A DNA stretch of 64,000 nt from Aquabacterium soli (GTDB lineage: Bacteria > Pseudomonadota > Gammaproteobacteria > Burkholderiales > Burkholderiaceae_C). The stretch covers positions 78,422 to 142,421 of the forward strand of contig NZ_RSED01000012.1 of NCBI RefSeq assembly GCF_003933735.1, read 5' to 3'. Of the stretch, positions 18,624 through 29,129 are shown piece by piece. The position numbers and the translations under genes are program-made. The notes beneath the pieces were generated by a model. It saw only the letters and a program-made list of their open reading frames with translations, did not search any database and was not told where the DNA came from. Each line of letters opens with the position of its first letter. Positions within the stretch are counted from its first letter, which is position 1.

Positions 18624-19619
18624 ATGCAACCCATCGACATCCACCGTTACGCCCCCTTGTTCGTCGTGATGAACGCGGCCTCGGGTAGCCAGGATTCCCA
18701 AGCCGTGCGCGAGACGGTGGAGCGCGAGGTGCACCGCGCCGGCCGCAGCGTTTTCTTCCGCATGCTGGAACCGGGGCAGGATCTGTCCACCGTGGCGGCA
18801 CGGGCGGTGCAGCAGGCCGTGGAGCACCACGGCATCATCGTGGCGGCCGGTGGCGATGGCACCATCAACGCCGTCGCCCAGGCCGCGCTGGGCAAGGACT
18901 GCGCCTTCGGCGTGCTGCCGCAGGGCACCTTCAACTACTTCAGCCGCACGCACCACATCCCGGCCGACCCGGTGGAGGCGGTCCGCCTGCTGCTCAACAC
19001 ACGCGAGGCCTACCCGGTGCAGGTCGGGCTGGTCAATGACAAGGTGTTCCTGGTCAACGCCAGCCTGGGCCTGTACCCGGAACTGCTGGAAGAGCGTGAG
19101 GCCGCCAAGCAGGCGCACGGGCGCAGCCGCGTGGTCGCAATGTGGGCGGGCTTGCGAACCCTGCTGCACCGTCACCGTCACTTGCGCCTGACCTTGCAGA
19201 TGGAAAGCGGCGCCCTGGGCAAACGTCAGCAGACGATCAAGACGCCGACCCTGTTCGTGGGCAACAACCAGCTGCAACTGGAGCAGTTGGGCATGCCTGA
19301 AGCACCCCGTGTGAGCCAGGGCCAGCTTGCCGCCATCACGGTCAAGCCCCAACCCACCTGGCGAATGGTGTGGCTGGGGGTGAAGGGCTTGTTCGGCCGC
19401 CTGGGCGAGGCGGACGAGATCGTCAGCTTCCCGCTGCGCGACATGGTGGTGCAACCCCTGCTGCCCCTGGGCCGCCGCCGCATCAAGGTGGCCACCGATG
19501 GCGAGATCAGCTGGCTGACGCCGCCGCTGCGTTTCAGCGTGGCCAGCATGCCCCTCAACCTGATCTGCCCGACCCCGGCGGCGTTCGAGCAAAGCCAGCA
19601 ACAATCCACCGGCACCTGA
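18624..19619 (+). CDS. Diacylglycerol/sphingosine kinase-family lipid kinase
   Basis: The 331-aa protein has the DAGK catalytic domain: GGDGT at 76-80 for ATP binding and GVLPQGTFNYFSR at 96-108, resembling the YegS/BmrU group. It probably phosphorylates a lipid at the membrane; the lipid is not identifiable. Its stop TGA shares bases with the ATG of the next gene (TGATG), so the following metallophosphoesterase is translationally coupled, suggesting a lipid phosphorylation/dephosphorylation pair. Confidence 0.9.
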   Translation: MQPIDIHRYAPLFVVMNAASGSQDSQAVRETVEREVHRAGRSVFFRMLEPGQDLSTVAARAVQQAVEHHGIIVAAGGDGTINAVAQAALGKDCAFGVLPQGTFNYFSRTHHIPADPVEAVRLLLNTREAYPVQVGLVNDKVFLVNASLGLYPELLEEREAAKQAHGRSRVVAMWAGLRTLLHRHRHLRLTLQMESGALGKRQQTIKTPTLFVGNNQLQLEQLGMPEAPRVSQGQLAAITVKPQPTWRMVWLGVKGLFGRLGEADEIVSFPLRDMVVQPLLPLGRRRIKVATDGEISWLTPPLRFSVASMPLNLICPTPAAFEQSQQQSTGT

Positions 19620-20467
19620 TGCCCCTCGTGGCCCATCTTTCAGACACGCACTTCGGCACCGAGCAGCCGGAGGTGGTCGATGACATCCTGCGCTGCCTGC
19701 ACCTGCTGCGGCCTGAGGTGATCGTGCTCTCGGGCGACATCACCCAGCGTGCGCGCGCCAGCGAATTCCGCCGCGCACGGGCGTTCGTGGATCAGCTGCC
19801 TCCGGGCAAGCGCCTGATCCTGCCGGGCAACCATGACCTGCCGCTGAACCCCCTGTCGCGCGTGCTGTGGCCGCTGGGCCGCTTCCGCAACACCTTCGGC
19901 CCGCAACTGGAGCCCAGCCTGGACACGCCCGAACTGCTGATCGTGTGCGTGAACACCACCCGGGGCTGGCGCCACAAGCATGGCGAGGTCTCGCCCACAC
20001 AGATCGGTGCCGTGGCCGACCGGCTGCGCCAAGGCCCGCCCGAGCAGCTCAAAATCGTGGTGACACACCAGCCCGTGCAGGTATCGCGTGAACTGGACGA
20101 GCCCGACCGCCTGCGCAGAGGTCCGCGCGCCCTGCAGGCATGGCGCGAAGCCGGCGCTGACTTGGTGCTGGGAGGGCACATCCACCTGCCCTACATGCTG
20201 CCGGTGCTGGCTGAAGGCGCCAGCGAGGGTCGCGGCCCTGTGTGGGTGGTCAACGCGGGCACCGCGGTGTCGAGAAGGGTTCGTTTCGAGGCCGGCAACT
20301 CCTTCAACCTGATCAGGCCATTGCATTACAGCGACCGCGGCGAGCGGTTGTGCACCGTCGAACGCTGGGACCACCATCCCGGCGAAGGATTCACGCCGGC
20401 ACGGGTGCACGAACTGGAGTTGCCTGCCGGTCAGGCACTGAACGGCAGGCGGCAGGCCTCGGGCTGA
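19619..20467 (+). CDS. Calcineurin-like metallophosphoesterase
   Basis: The 282-aa phosphoesterase has the full metal-binding set in order: HLSDTHFG (6-13), LSGDITQ, LPGNHDLP, VTHQPV and GGHIHLP. The family cleaves phosphodiesters or phosphomonoesters with two metal ions (cyclic nucleotides, UDP-sugars, lipid phosphates). The frame is open further upstream inside the kinase gene, but ATG 19619 sits at the TGATG overlap and gives the normal start, with the first metal motif close to the N-terminus. Coupling to the lipid kinase suggests a lipid phosphate substrate, which is inference. Confidence 0.9.
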   Translation: MPLVAHLSDTHFGTEQPEVVDDILRCLHLLRPEVIVLSGDITQRARASEFRRARAFVDQLPPGKRLILPGNHDLPLNPLSRVLWPLGRFRNTFGPQLEPSLDTPELLIVCVNTTRGWRHKHGEVSPTQIGAVADRLRQGPPEQLKIVVTHQPVQVSRELDEPDRLRRGPRALQAWREAGADLVLGGHIHLPYMLPVLAEGASEGRGPVWVVNAGTAVSRRVRFEAGNSFNLIRPLHYSDRGERLCTVERWDHHPGEGFTPARVHELELPAGQALNGRRQASG

Positions 20468-20469
20468 AA

Positions 20470-21138
20470 TCAAGCCGTCCAGGGCCAGCGGTGAACCGGC
20501 GCCTTCAGCACTGTCAGAAGTGCAGCATCACGCCGTGCGGCATCCCCGGACATCATGTCATCGAGCAGCGCCAGGGCCTCGTCCTGCGTTGCCTCATCCT
20601 CAATGTGCCAGCCATGGCGCTGGAGCAGGCCATCAGCGCACAACTGCAGCGCATCCTCGTCCGACTGTGTCCGCACCAGGCGGGCCAGGCGTGCGCTGGC
20701 ATTGCTGCTTTCGTAGGCGATGATCAGCCCTTCCATGGCCGCCCCCCTGATCCACATCCCGCCACCGCCCACGGCCGTGCGCTCCAGCAAGTCCAGGGCT
20801 GGCGGGGCGTCGACCAAGTAGGCCAGGGCACCAGCCACAGCGATGTCGAAATCGCTGGGCGCCGCAGCACCCGCTGACGCCTTGAACAGGACCTGGAGCA
20901 GGGCCACCGTGTCCGGGCCTGGATCGACCACGGCCAGCGTCTTGGGCGCCCTCGCCTCCTGGCGGCCAATGCAGGCGCGCAGCGCATCGCGGGTCTTCAC
21001 GCGCTCTTCAGCCGTCAGCTGCTGCGGATCGATGAAAGAAAAGCCATCGCCATACTCGCGCCCGGTGGCGTGCAGTTCGCGAAGAAAAAGATCGTAAGCA
21101 GCAGTCATTGGTTGGATTCCCGGGCCCTGCCCGTTCAT
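20470..21138 (-). CDS. Unknown helical protein, candidate immunity protein of the adjacent toxin-like gene
   Basis: The product is 222 aa and I recognise no family. It appears alpha-helical with short repeating Ala/Leu-rich helices, perhaps HEAT-like. ATG 21138 overlaps the stop of the 34-codon frame before it by ATGA, a coupling that supports this start over ATG 21108, although neither has a strong ribosome site. Its position directly after a toxin-like gene, on the same strand and coupled to it, is the usual arrangement for an immunity gene, but this is an inference from context. It converges with the metallophosphoesterase gene, leaving only 2 bp. Confidence 0.65.
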   Translation of the reverse strand: MNGQGPGIQPMTAAYDLFLRELHATGREYGDGFSFIDPQQLTAEERVKTRDALRACIGRQEARAPKTLAVVDPGPDTVALLQVLFKASAGAAAPSDFDIAVAGALAYLVDAPPALDLLERTAVGGGGMWIRGAAMEGLIIAYESSNASARLARLVRTQSDEDALQLCADGLLQRHGWHIEDEATQDEALALLDDMMSGDAARRDAALLTVLKAPVHRWPWTA

Positions 21139-21239
21139 TGATCGTCAGGGGCTTTTGACTTCACCAGCTTGGCGCCGAAGCTCAACAGCTTCTGGCGCCG
21201 CATCTTCAGCAGGATTTGCCGCTCGACAAACTTCCACAT
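21135..21239 (-). CDS. 34-codon frame, probable displaced C-terminus of the upstream gene
   Basis: ATG 21239 lies one base after the stop of the 410-aa gene and the frame ends in TGA overlapping the next ATG. The peptide is basic (MWKFVERQILLKMRRQK then a short tail). Removing one G from the G7 tract at 21247-21253 joins this frame to the upstream gene as ...ALGGGDMWKFVERQ. I therefore read it as the last part of that protein, either separated by a frameshift mutation or sequencing error, or reached by slippage. It could also be a genuine tiny gene. Confidence 0.5.
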   Translation of the reverse strand: MWKFVERQILLKMRRQKLLSFGAKLVKSKAPDDQ

Positions 21240-21240
21240 G

Positions 21241-22473
21241 TCACCGCCCCCCCAGCGCCTTTTTCTCGGGCGTCTGGATCACTGTGATCTCTCCACGGGC
21301 CTGCAAGGCGTAAGTGGCAGACGCCAGTGCCCACAGGTCCTTCAGGAAAGGCGGGCCTTCGCCGCGTTTTTCGTCCCAGGGGACCTCTCTGAGCCAGTCG
21401 TCGATCAGCGAGCCCCCTGCGGTGGATTCGAGAGACACGCCACCACGCTCGACCGCGAGGTCCACCGCATTGTCCTTGCCGCCAGACCAGAACACCGCGC
21501 CATTCTCCGGCGACTCCAGGTCCAGCAAGGCCACCATGGCCACCCACGCCTCATCGGCTGGCGGATCACCGGCCTTGATCTTGTCAATGGTGGGCAGCAA
21601 GCCTTTGAGGTCCTCGCGGGCCTTCTGGCGCGTGGTGTCCAGCTGGGTCTGCAAGGCGGCGATGGCTGCCTTGTCACCACTGCGCTTGGCTGCCCGAAGC
21701 TGCCGCACGGTGTCCACGGCCGCACCCCCCTGCTCAGCCAGCTTCTTGCGCTGGGGGGTGTTCTTGAGGCTTGCCGCCAGGTGCTGCACCCGCAGCACGG
21801 CATGGCCCAGTCGCGGCTCGATGGTGGCGACCGCCTCGACCTGGCGCAGACGCGCCACCAGCATCTGCAGCGCCGGGCGTGCGCGCTCGAGGTCGCGCTC
21901 GTCCAGTGTCTGCTGACAGGCCTTGACCAGCTGGGCCAGGTCCTTGGCTGCACCCTTCTGAGCCAGCAGGGCGGCCTTGATGTCCGGGGCCAGGCGCTTG
22001 AAAGCCTGTGCCAGCCGGGTCAATTCTGCGGCCGCGTCCTTCACGTCCGGCGCGGCCGGCTTCGCCGACGGCGCAGCGAGCACAGGAGCCGGAGCGCCGT
22101 CGGCAGCATCGATGTCCTCGGCATCGTCGACTTCCTGCCCGTCGACCTTGATCGCCACCTTTCGGATCGGCGCGCCCATGAGCTTGAGCCATGCCTGGAG
22201 CTTTTTCGCCATACCAGCCAGGACGCGCTCTTCCAGAACCAGGACCAGCGTGTCACGCCGTGAGTCGTCCACCTCAGTCACGCCCCAGGTAGCCAGCTTG
22301 TGGCCGGTCTCTTCCCGCAGGACCTTGGCCATCGCCCGCCCGCTGCGCGAGGCATGCAGGCTCACGCGGTGGTCTTCGGGCCGTTTGCCCAGCACGACGG
22401 CGAACTGCATCGGTTGGCGCCGGGATCGCAGAAGAACAGCCTTCAAATCGTCAATGTCCATGGCGATGCGCAT
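21241..22473 (-). CDS. Large helical protein with toxin-like C-terminal domain, apparently frameshifted at its end
   Basis: The product is 410 aa as read. The N-terminus (1-115) is alpha/beta; residues 120-290 are Ala/Lys/Gln-rich helices, likely coiled coil; residues 320-405 contain FWSGG, then LAVERGGVSLEST, EVPWDE and LWALASATYALQARGEI. From memory, a WSGG...A...GG..LE.T..G pattern occurs in C-terminal domains of polymorphic or contact-dependent bacterial toxins, usually followed by a W..VE..L helix; here that helix lies in the next frame. No secretion signal, VgrG, PAAR or Rhs part is seen. The start may be ATG 22473 or ATG 22461; AAGGG is too close to the first. Function is uncertain. 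Confidence 0.6.
   Translation of the reverse strand: MRIAMDIDDLKAVLLRSRRQPMQFAVVLGKRPEDHRVSLHASRSGRAMAKVLREETGHKLATWGVTEVDDSRRDTLVLVLEERVLAGMAKKLQAWLKLMGAPIRKVAIKVDGQEVDDAEDIDAADGAPAPVLAAPSAKPAAPDVKDAAAELTRLAQAFKRLAPDIKAALLAQKGAAKDLAQLVKACQQTLDERDLERARPALQMLVARLRQVEAVATIEPRLGHAVLRVQHLAASLKNTPQRKKLAEQGGAAVDTVRQLRAAKRSGDKAAIAALQTQLDTTRQKAREDLKGLLPTIDKIKAGDPPADEAWVAMVALLDLESPENGAVFWSGGKDNAVDLAVERGGVSLESTAGGSLIDDWLREVPWDEKRGEGPPFLKDLWALASATYALQARGEITVIQTPEKKALGGR
21247..21253. repeat. Seven-base homopolymer (C7 on +, G7 in the gene)
   Basis: G7 directly precedes the stop codon of the 410-aa toxin-like gene. A change of one base here fuses the gene with the next 34-codon frame. An A5 run lies ten bases upstream in the same gene. 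Confidence 0.85.
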
Positions 22474-22663
22474 CCCTTGCTTGTCAACCCCGGCCCGGTG
22501 TGTGTTCGTGGGGGAGGCATCCTAGCGCACGCCAGGCCCGCCGCCGCCCTCTCAAGAGGGGGCTCTCCCTGTCGGCCAGCCGGCGGCCATGGCGTGAAAT
22601 CGACGGCAAATCCCCGTCGGCGCGCAGGCCCGCAGGTACACAAATCCGGCCCCAGCAGGCACA

Positions 22664-25318
<2,655 letters not shown>

Positions 25319-25377
25319 GATGCAGGCAACGGGCCGGCAGTTGCATGGGCCCGTGCCACGCACAGCATGCCCTGCGC

Positions 25378-25412
25378 TTGACATGGACTCTCCCCTACCT
25401 TACAGTAGGTAG
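25378..25412 (+). promoter_or_regulatory. Promoter of the TetR gene overlapped by an 18-bp operator palindrome
   Basis: TTGACA (25378-25383) is followed after 17 bp by TACAGT (25401-25406), a good -35/-10 pair. The -10 sits in the centre of CTACC-N8-GGTAG (25395-25412). The same palindrome occurs before the thiolase gene, so the TetR protein probably represses both. Confidence 0.65.
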
Positions 25413-25414
25413 TC

Positions 25415-26029
25415 ATGAGCAACGCCACTGCCACCTCTGCCGATGCCGTCCACGGCTCCACGCGCCACGCCATCCTGCGTGCGGCGCGTGAGCTGATCCA
25501 GACGCGCTCCTACCTGGGCTTCAGCTTCCAGGATCTGGCCGAGCGCGTGGGCATCCGCAAGGCCAGCCTGTACCACCACTTCCCCTCCAAGGAAGCGCTG
25601 GGCGTGGCTGTGCTCGAGCAGGCCATGGCCGCCTATGAAAAGTGGTTCAAGGCCTTCGAGGGCACACCGGAAGAAGGCCTGCGCACCTACATCAACGGTT
25701 TCCGCAACGTGATCGGCGCGGGCCAGCGCGTGTGCCCGGCGGCCGCATTCATTCCTGGCTGGGACGCGGTCGACAGCGACATCCACCAAGCCGTCACCCG
25801 CCTGCGGCAGATGCAGGTCGACTGGCTGACCGTGCAACTGACCCGGCAAGGGCGCGTGCAAGACCCGGCTGCCGTGGCCGGCCAGATCTTTGCGCTGTGC
25901 CAGGGCTCGCTGATCGCCGCTCGCATCACCGGGCGCGTTGAGGACTTCGACTCCGCCCTCGGCCTGCTGCGCCACCAGCTCGGGCTGGACGACGCACCCT
26001 CGGCCTCCCCATTTTCCGCAGGTTCCTGA
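25415..26029 (+). CDS. TetR-family transcriptional regulator
   Basis: The 204-aa protein has an N-terminal TetR helix-turn-helix (GFSFQDLAERVGIRKASLYHHF at about 31-52; recognition helix RKASLYHHF) and a C-terminal ligand-binding domain similar to the TetR_C group with two cysteine-containing helices. Its start is two bases after the CTACC-N8-GGTAG palindrome, which overlaps its promoter, so it should autoregulate. A second copy of the palindrome precedes the thiolase gene immediately downstream. The ligand is likely an acyl-CoA or related compound, inferred only from the neighbours. Confidence 0.92.
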   Translation: MSNATATSADAVHGSTRHAILRAARELIQTRSYLGFSFQDLAERVGIRKASLYHHFPSKEALGVAVLEQAMAAYEKWFKAFEGTPEEGLRTYINGFRNVIGAGQRVCPAAAFIPGWDAVDSDIHQAVTRLRQMQVDWLTVQLTRQGRVQDPAAVAGQIFALCQGSLIAARITGRVEDFDSALGLLRHQLGLDDAPSASPFSAGS

Positions 26030-26071
26030 TTCCGGCCGCCGGGGCATGAGCCATTTTTTTGACCGCACACC

Positions 26072-26089
26072 CTACCAACCGACAGGTAG
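26072..26089 (+). promoter_or_regulatory. Second CTACC-N8-GGTAG operator, before the thiolase gene
   Basis: The palindrome has the same arms and the same 8-bp spacing as the one before the TetR gene. A TTGACC -35-like sequence lies at 26059-26064; the -10 is unclear. The ribosome site AGAAGGAG follows at about 26096-26103. Confidence 0.6.
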
Positions 26090-26108
26090 ATATCCAGAAG
26101 GAGCCACC

Positions 26109-27248
26109 ATGAAAACCGTCATCGCCGCCTATGCCCGATCGCCCTTCCACTTCGCCACCAAGGGCGCACTGGCCACCACCCGCCCTGACACCCTGGCCGC
26201 GCAAACCGTCAAAGGTTTGCTGGGTCGGGTGGACCTGGACCCGGCCCTGCTGGAAGACCTGATCCTGGGTTGCGCCTACCCCGAAGGCCCCCAAGGCAAC
26301 AACCTGGCCCGCATCGTCGGCTTCCTGGCCGGCCTGCCCGAGCACGTCGGCGGCATGACGGTGAACCGCTTCTGCGGCTCGTCGATGTCGTCCATCCACG
26401 TGGCGGCTGCGCAGATCGAAGCCGGTATCGGCGAGGCCTATGTGTGCGCCGGCGTCGAGTCGATGACCATGGTGCCCCAGGGCGGCCTGACCTTCGACCC
26501 GAGCCCCGAACTGATCGCCACCTATCCCGATGCCTACATGGCCATGGGCCAGACCGCCGAGAACGTGGCGCAGCGCTGGGACGTGTCCCGTGCCGACCAG
26601 GAGCAGCTCGCCGTGGTGTCCCACCACAAGGCCGCCGCCGCGCGTGAACAAGGCCTGCTCAAGGACGAGATCGTGCCCATCACCACGCCCGATGGCCAGG
26701 TGATCGACAGCGATGGCTGCATCCGCCCGACCACATCCCTGGAAGCGCTGGCCAAGCTCAAGCCGGCCTTCCGCCCTGATGGCGTGGTCACGGCCGGCAC
26801 CTCCTCGCCCTTGACCGATGGCGCCGCCGCCGTGCTGGTGGTGCACGAGGACTTCGCCGCGCGCCATGGCCTGGTGCCGCTGGCCCGCATCCGCACCTTC
26901 GCCAGCATCGGCTGCGATCCGGCCGTGATGGGCATCGGGCCTGTGCCCGCCACGCGCAAGGCCCTGGCCCGCGCCGGGCTCACCGCCGCCGACCTGGACA
27001 TCATCGAGATCAACGAGGCTTTCGGTTCACAGGCGCTGGCCTGCATCCGCGAACTGGGCCTGGACATCGACAAGGTCAATGTGGACGGCGGCGCGCTGGC
27101 CCTGGGGCATCCGCTGGGCGCCACCGGCGCGCGCATCACCGGCAAGGCGGCGGCGCTGTTGGCACGCACCAAGGGCCGCTATGCACTGTCCACCCAGTGC
27201 ATCGGCGGCGGCCAGGGCGTCGCCACCATCCTCGAATCGCTGGCCTGA
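26109..27248 (+). CDS. Acetyl-CoA acyltransferase (thiolase)
   Basis: The 379-aa degradative-type thiolase cleaves 3-ketoacyl-CoA with CoA. The nucleophilic cysteine is C89 in NRFCGSS; H334 in GHPLGATG and C364 in CIGGG complete the active site. NEAFGSQAL is also present. The start follows a strong AGAAGGAG site. Length is slightly under 390 aa, as for FadA/FadI-like enzymes acting alone. No fadB partner is adjacent. The operator shared with the TetR gene suggests induction by an acyl-CoA or the substrate of the downstream hydrolase. Confidence 0.95.
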   Translation: MKTVIAAYARSPFHFATKGALATTRPDTLAAQTVKGLLGRVDLDPALLEDLILGCAYPEGPQGNNLARIVGFLAGLPEHVGGMTVNRFCGSSMSSIHVAAAQIEAGIGEAYVCAGVESMTMVPQGGLTFDPSPELIATYPDAYMAMGQTAENVAQRWDVSRADQEQLAVVSHHKAAAAREQGLLKDEIVPITTPDGQVIDSDGCIRPTTSLEALAKLKPAFRPDGVVTAGTSSPLTDGAAAVLVVHEDFAARHGLVPLARIRTFASIGCDPAVMGIGPVPATRKALARAGLTAADLDIIEINEAFGSQALACIRELGLDIDKVNVDGGALALGHPLGATGARITGKAAALLARTKGRYALSTQCIGGGQGVATILESLA

Positions 27249-27295
27249 GGCCGCCAGCGGCTCGGCACGCCCGGCTTCGCTTGTCACCCACCACC

Positions 27296-27323
27296 GGCCG
27301 ACGCGGCGCCCAGCGCGTCGGCC
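27296..27323 (+). other. Strong intercistronic hairpin
   Basis: GGCCGACGCG and CGCGTCGGCC form a perfect 10-bp stem with an 8-base loop, ending eight bases before the AAGGAG site of the hydrolase gene. There is no T-tract, so it is more likely an RNA stability or attenuation element than a terminator. Confidence 0.55.
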
Positions 27324-27342
27324 CCACGCCAAGGAGCTCACC

Positions 27343-28179
27343 ATGTCTGCCACCGACACCCTGCAACGCCCCAGCACCCAGGCCATCGTCCGGGCCTTCG
27401 GCCACCCCGGACCGGCCAAGCCGTTCACCGAAGCCGAAACCGCCCTGCTGGACACGGCCCAGCGCCGCGACATCAGCGTGCGGCACACGGTGAGGGGTCA
27501 CGACGAAGCGCACACCCTGGCCACCTGGTCGTGGGGCCGGCAAGGCCCGCGTGTGCTGCTGGTGCACGGCTGGGAGAGCCGTGCCAGCCACTGGCATGCC
27601 TGGGTGCACCCGCTGCTGCGGGCGGGGTTCCAGGTCACCGCCGTGGACAACCTGGCGCACGGGCAGTCCACCGGCGACACGGCCAATGTGCGCCTGTGGG
27701 GCCAGGGCCTGCTGGCCGTGGCGCAGGCCTTCGGCCGCATCCATGCCGTGATCGGGCATTCGGCGGGCTCGGCCGCCTCGCTGTATGCGTTTGCCCACGG
27801 GTTGCAGGTCGATGCCAGCGTGCACATCGCCGGGCCTGCCTCGCTCAAGCGCGTGGCCACGGGCTTCGCGCTGGCGCACGGCCTGCCGCGTGAAGAGATC
27901 GCCGCCTTCCGCACAGCACTGGAGTTGCAACTGGGCTTCCCGATGGCAGAGATGGACCTGCCAGCGCTGCAAGGCGGCCTGCGCCACCCCGCGCTGATCC
28001 TGCACGATCCGCAGGACAAGGAGGTGCCCTTCACCGAATCGCTGGCCCTCCACGAGGCCTGGTCGCTGTCGCAACTGCTCAGCGTGGACGGCGTGGGCCA
28101 CCGGCGCATCCTGCGCGCACCCGAAGTCATCGCGTTGGTGATCGGCAGCCTGAGCACCCCGGCCGCACTGGCCGCCTGA
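27343..28179 (+). CDS. Alpha/beta hydrolase
   Basis: The 278-aa alpha/beta hydrolase has an oxyanion-hole HGWE near 70, the nucleophile elbow GHSAGS with S140, an acid in the HDPQDKEVPF segment (about 226-235) and the catalytic histidine in VDGVGHRRIL (about 249-258). Many relatives are esterases or thioesterases; the substrate is unknown. ATG 27343 follows AAGGAG, and the open frame upstream is discounted. It follows the thiolase gene after 94 bp containing a stable hairpin and probably belongs to the same regulon. Confidence 0.9.
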   Translation: MSATDTLQRPSTQAIVRAFGHPGPAKPFTEAETALLDTAQRRDISVRHTVRGHDEAHTLATWSWGRQGPRVLLVHGWESRASHWHAWVHPLLRAGFQVTAVDNLAHGQSTGDTANVRLWGQGLLAVAQAFGRIHAVIGHSAGSAASLYAFAHGLQVDASVHIAGPASLKRVATGFALAHGLPREEIAAFRTALELQLGFPMAEMDLPALQGGLRHPALILHDPQDKEVPFTESLALHEAWSLSQLLSVDGVGHRRILRAPEVIALVIGSLSTPAALAA

Positions 28180-28268
28180 GCCGATGAAGCATGGGATGGC
28201 GGCGCCAGACCGCCCGCCATCCCGCCCCACACGACATCTCGAGGGCAACTCCCTTGCCGCCCGACCGG

Positions 28269-28294
28269 GAACGGCCCGTTCGCTGACTTAAAAT
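28269..28294 (+). promoter_or_regulatory. Palindrome and -10-like sequence before minC
   Basis: GAACGG-C-CCGTTC (28269-28281) precedes TAAAAT (28289-28294), a plausible -10 for the min operon. No clear -35 sits at the right distance. Confidence 0.35.
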
Positions 28295-28320
28295 CGGCGC
28301 TTTCTCAGCGACCGCCGTCC

Positions 28321-29085
28321 ATGTCAGCCTCCACCGGGAACGCATCCTCGCCGTTCGACTTCAAGAGCGCCTCGCTCACCTTGATGTCCTTCGTGCTCAA
28401 GACCATGAGTCTGCAGACCCTGGCGCAAGCCATGGAGGAGCGTTTCGGCGAGACGCCCGACTTCTTCAGCCGCGACCCGGTGGTGATCGACCTGACGCAC
28501 CTGGCCAGCCTGGACTCGCTGCCCAACTTTGTCGGCCTGATCGAACTGCTCACGCGCTTTCAGCTCACGCCCGTGGCCGTGCGCGGCGGCAACCCCGGCC
28601 AGATGGCCGCGGCCCTCAAGGCTGGCCTGGGTGAGGCACCCGATGGCCAGTCCGCCCCCGCCCGCGTCGAAACCGTGGTGCAGGAGGTCGTGCGCGAGGT
28701 GATCCGCGAAGTGCCGGTCGAAGTGCAAGTGCAGGTGCCCACGGCCGTGCCCACGCTGGTGATCGACAAGCCGCTGCGCTCCGGCCAGCAGGTCTATGCC
28801 AAGGGCGGCGACCTGATCGTGCTGGCCGCCGTGAACAACGGCGCCGAGGTCATTGCCGACGGCCACATCCACGTGTATGCCCCGCTGCGCGGCAAGGCCA
28901 TCGCCGGCGCCAAGGGCAACACCGATGCGCGCATCTTTGCCTCGTGCATGGAGCCCGAGCTGATTTCCATCGCCGGCACCTACCGCACCACCGACAATCC
29001 CCTGCCACCCGATGTGGTCGGCAAGCCGGCGCAGATCCGGCTGGAAGGCGATCGACTGGTGTACGAGGCGCTGAACAAATCCTGA
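28321..29085 (+). CDS. minC: Septum site-determining protein MinC
   Basis: The 254-aa inhibitor of FtsZ assembly has an N-terminal MinC_N domain (about 10-100, FDFKSASLTLMSFVLK...) that acts on FtsZ and a C-terminal beta-helix domain (about 145-250) with RSGQQVYAKGGDLIVLA and the MinD-contacting GRIRG-like region (here HVYAPLRGKAIAG). A Val/Glu/Arg-rich linker (about 115-140) joins them. It is first in minC-minD-minE, with 44 bp to minD. Confidence 0.96.
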   Translation: MSASTGNASSPFDFKSASLTLMSFVLKTMSLQTLAQAMEERFGETPDFFSRDPVVIDLTHLASLDSLPNFVGLIELLTRFQLTPVAVRGGNPGQMAAALKAGLGEAPDGQSAPARVETVVQEVVREVIREVPVEVQVQVPTAVPTLVIDKPLRSGQQVYAKGGDLIVLAAVNNGAEVIADGHIHVYAPLRGKAIAGAKGNTDARIFASCMEPELISIAGTYRTTDNPLPPDVVGKPAQIRLEGDRLVYEALNKS

Positions 29086-29129
29086 TTCCTGAAAATCGAC
29101 CGAACAACCTCTCGAAAGGACCGCCTTCC

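Noticed and set aside
21237..22473. Type VI or Rhs effector assignment for the toxin-like gene
   Set aside because: No VgrG, PAAR, Rhs core, MIX motif or adaptor gene is visible nearby, so a delivery system cannot be claimed.
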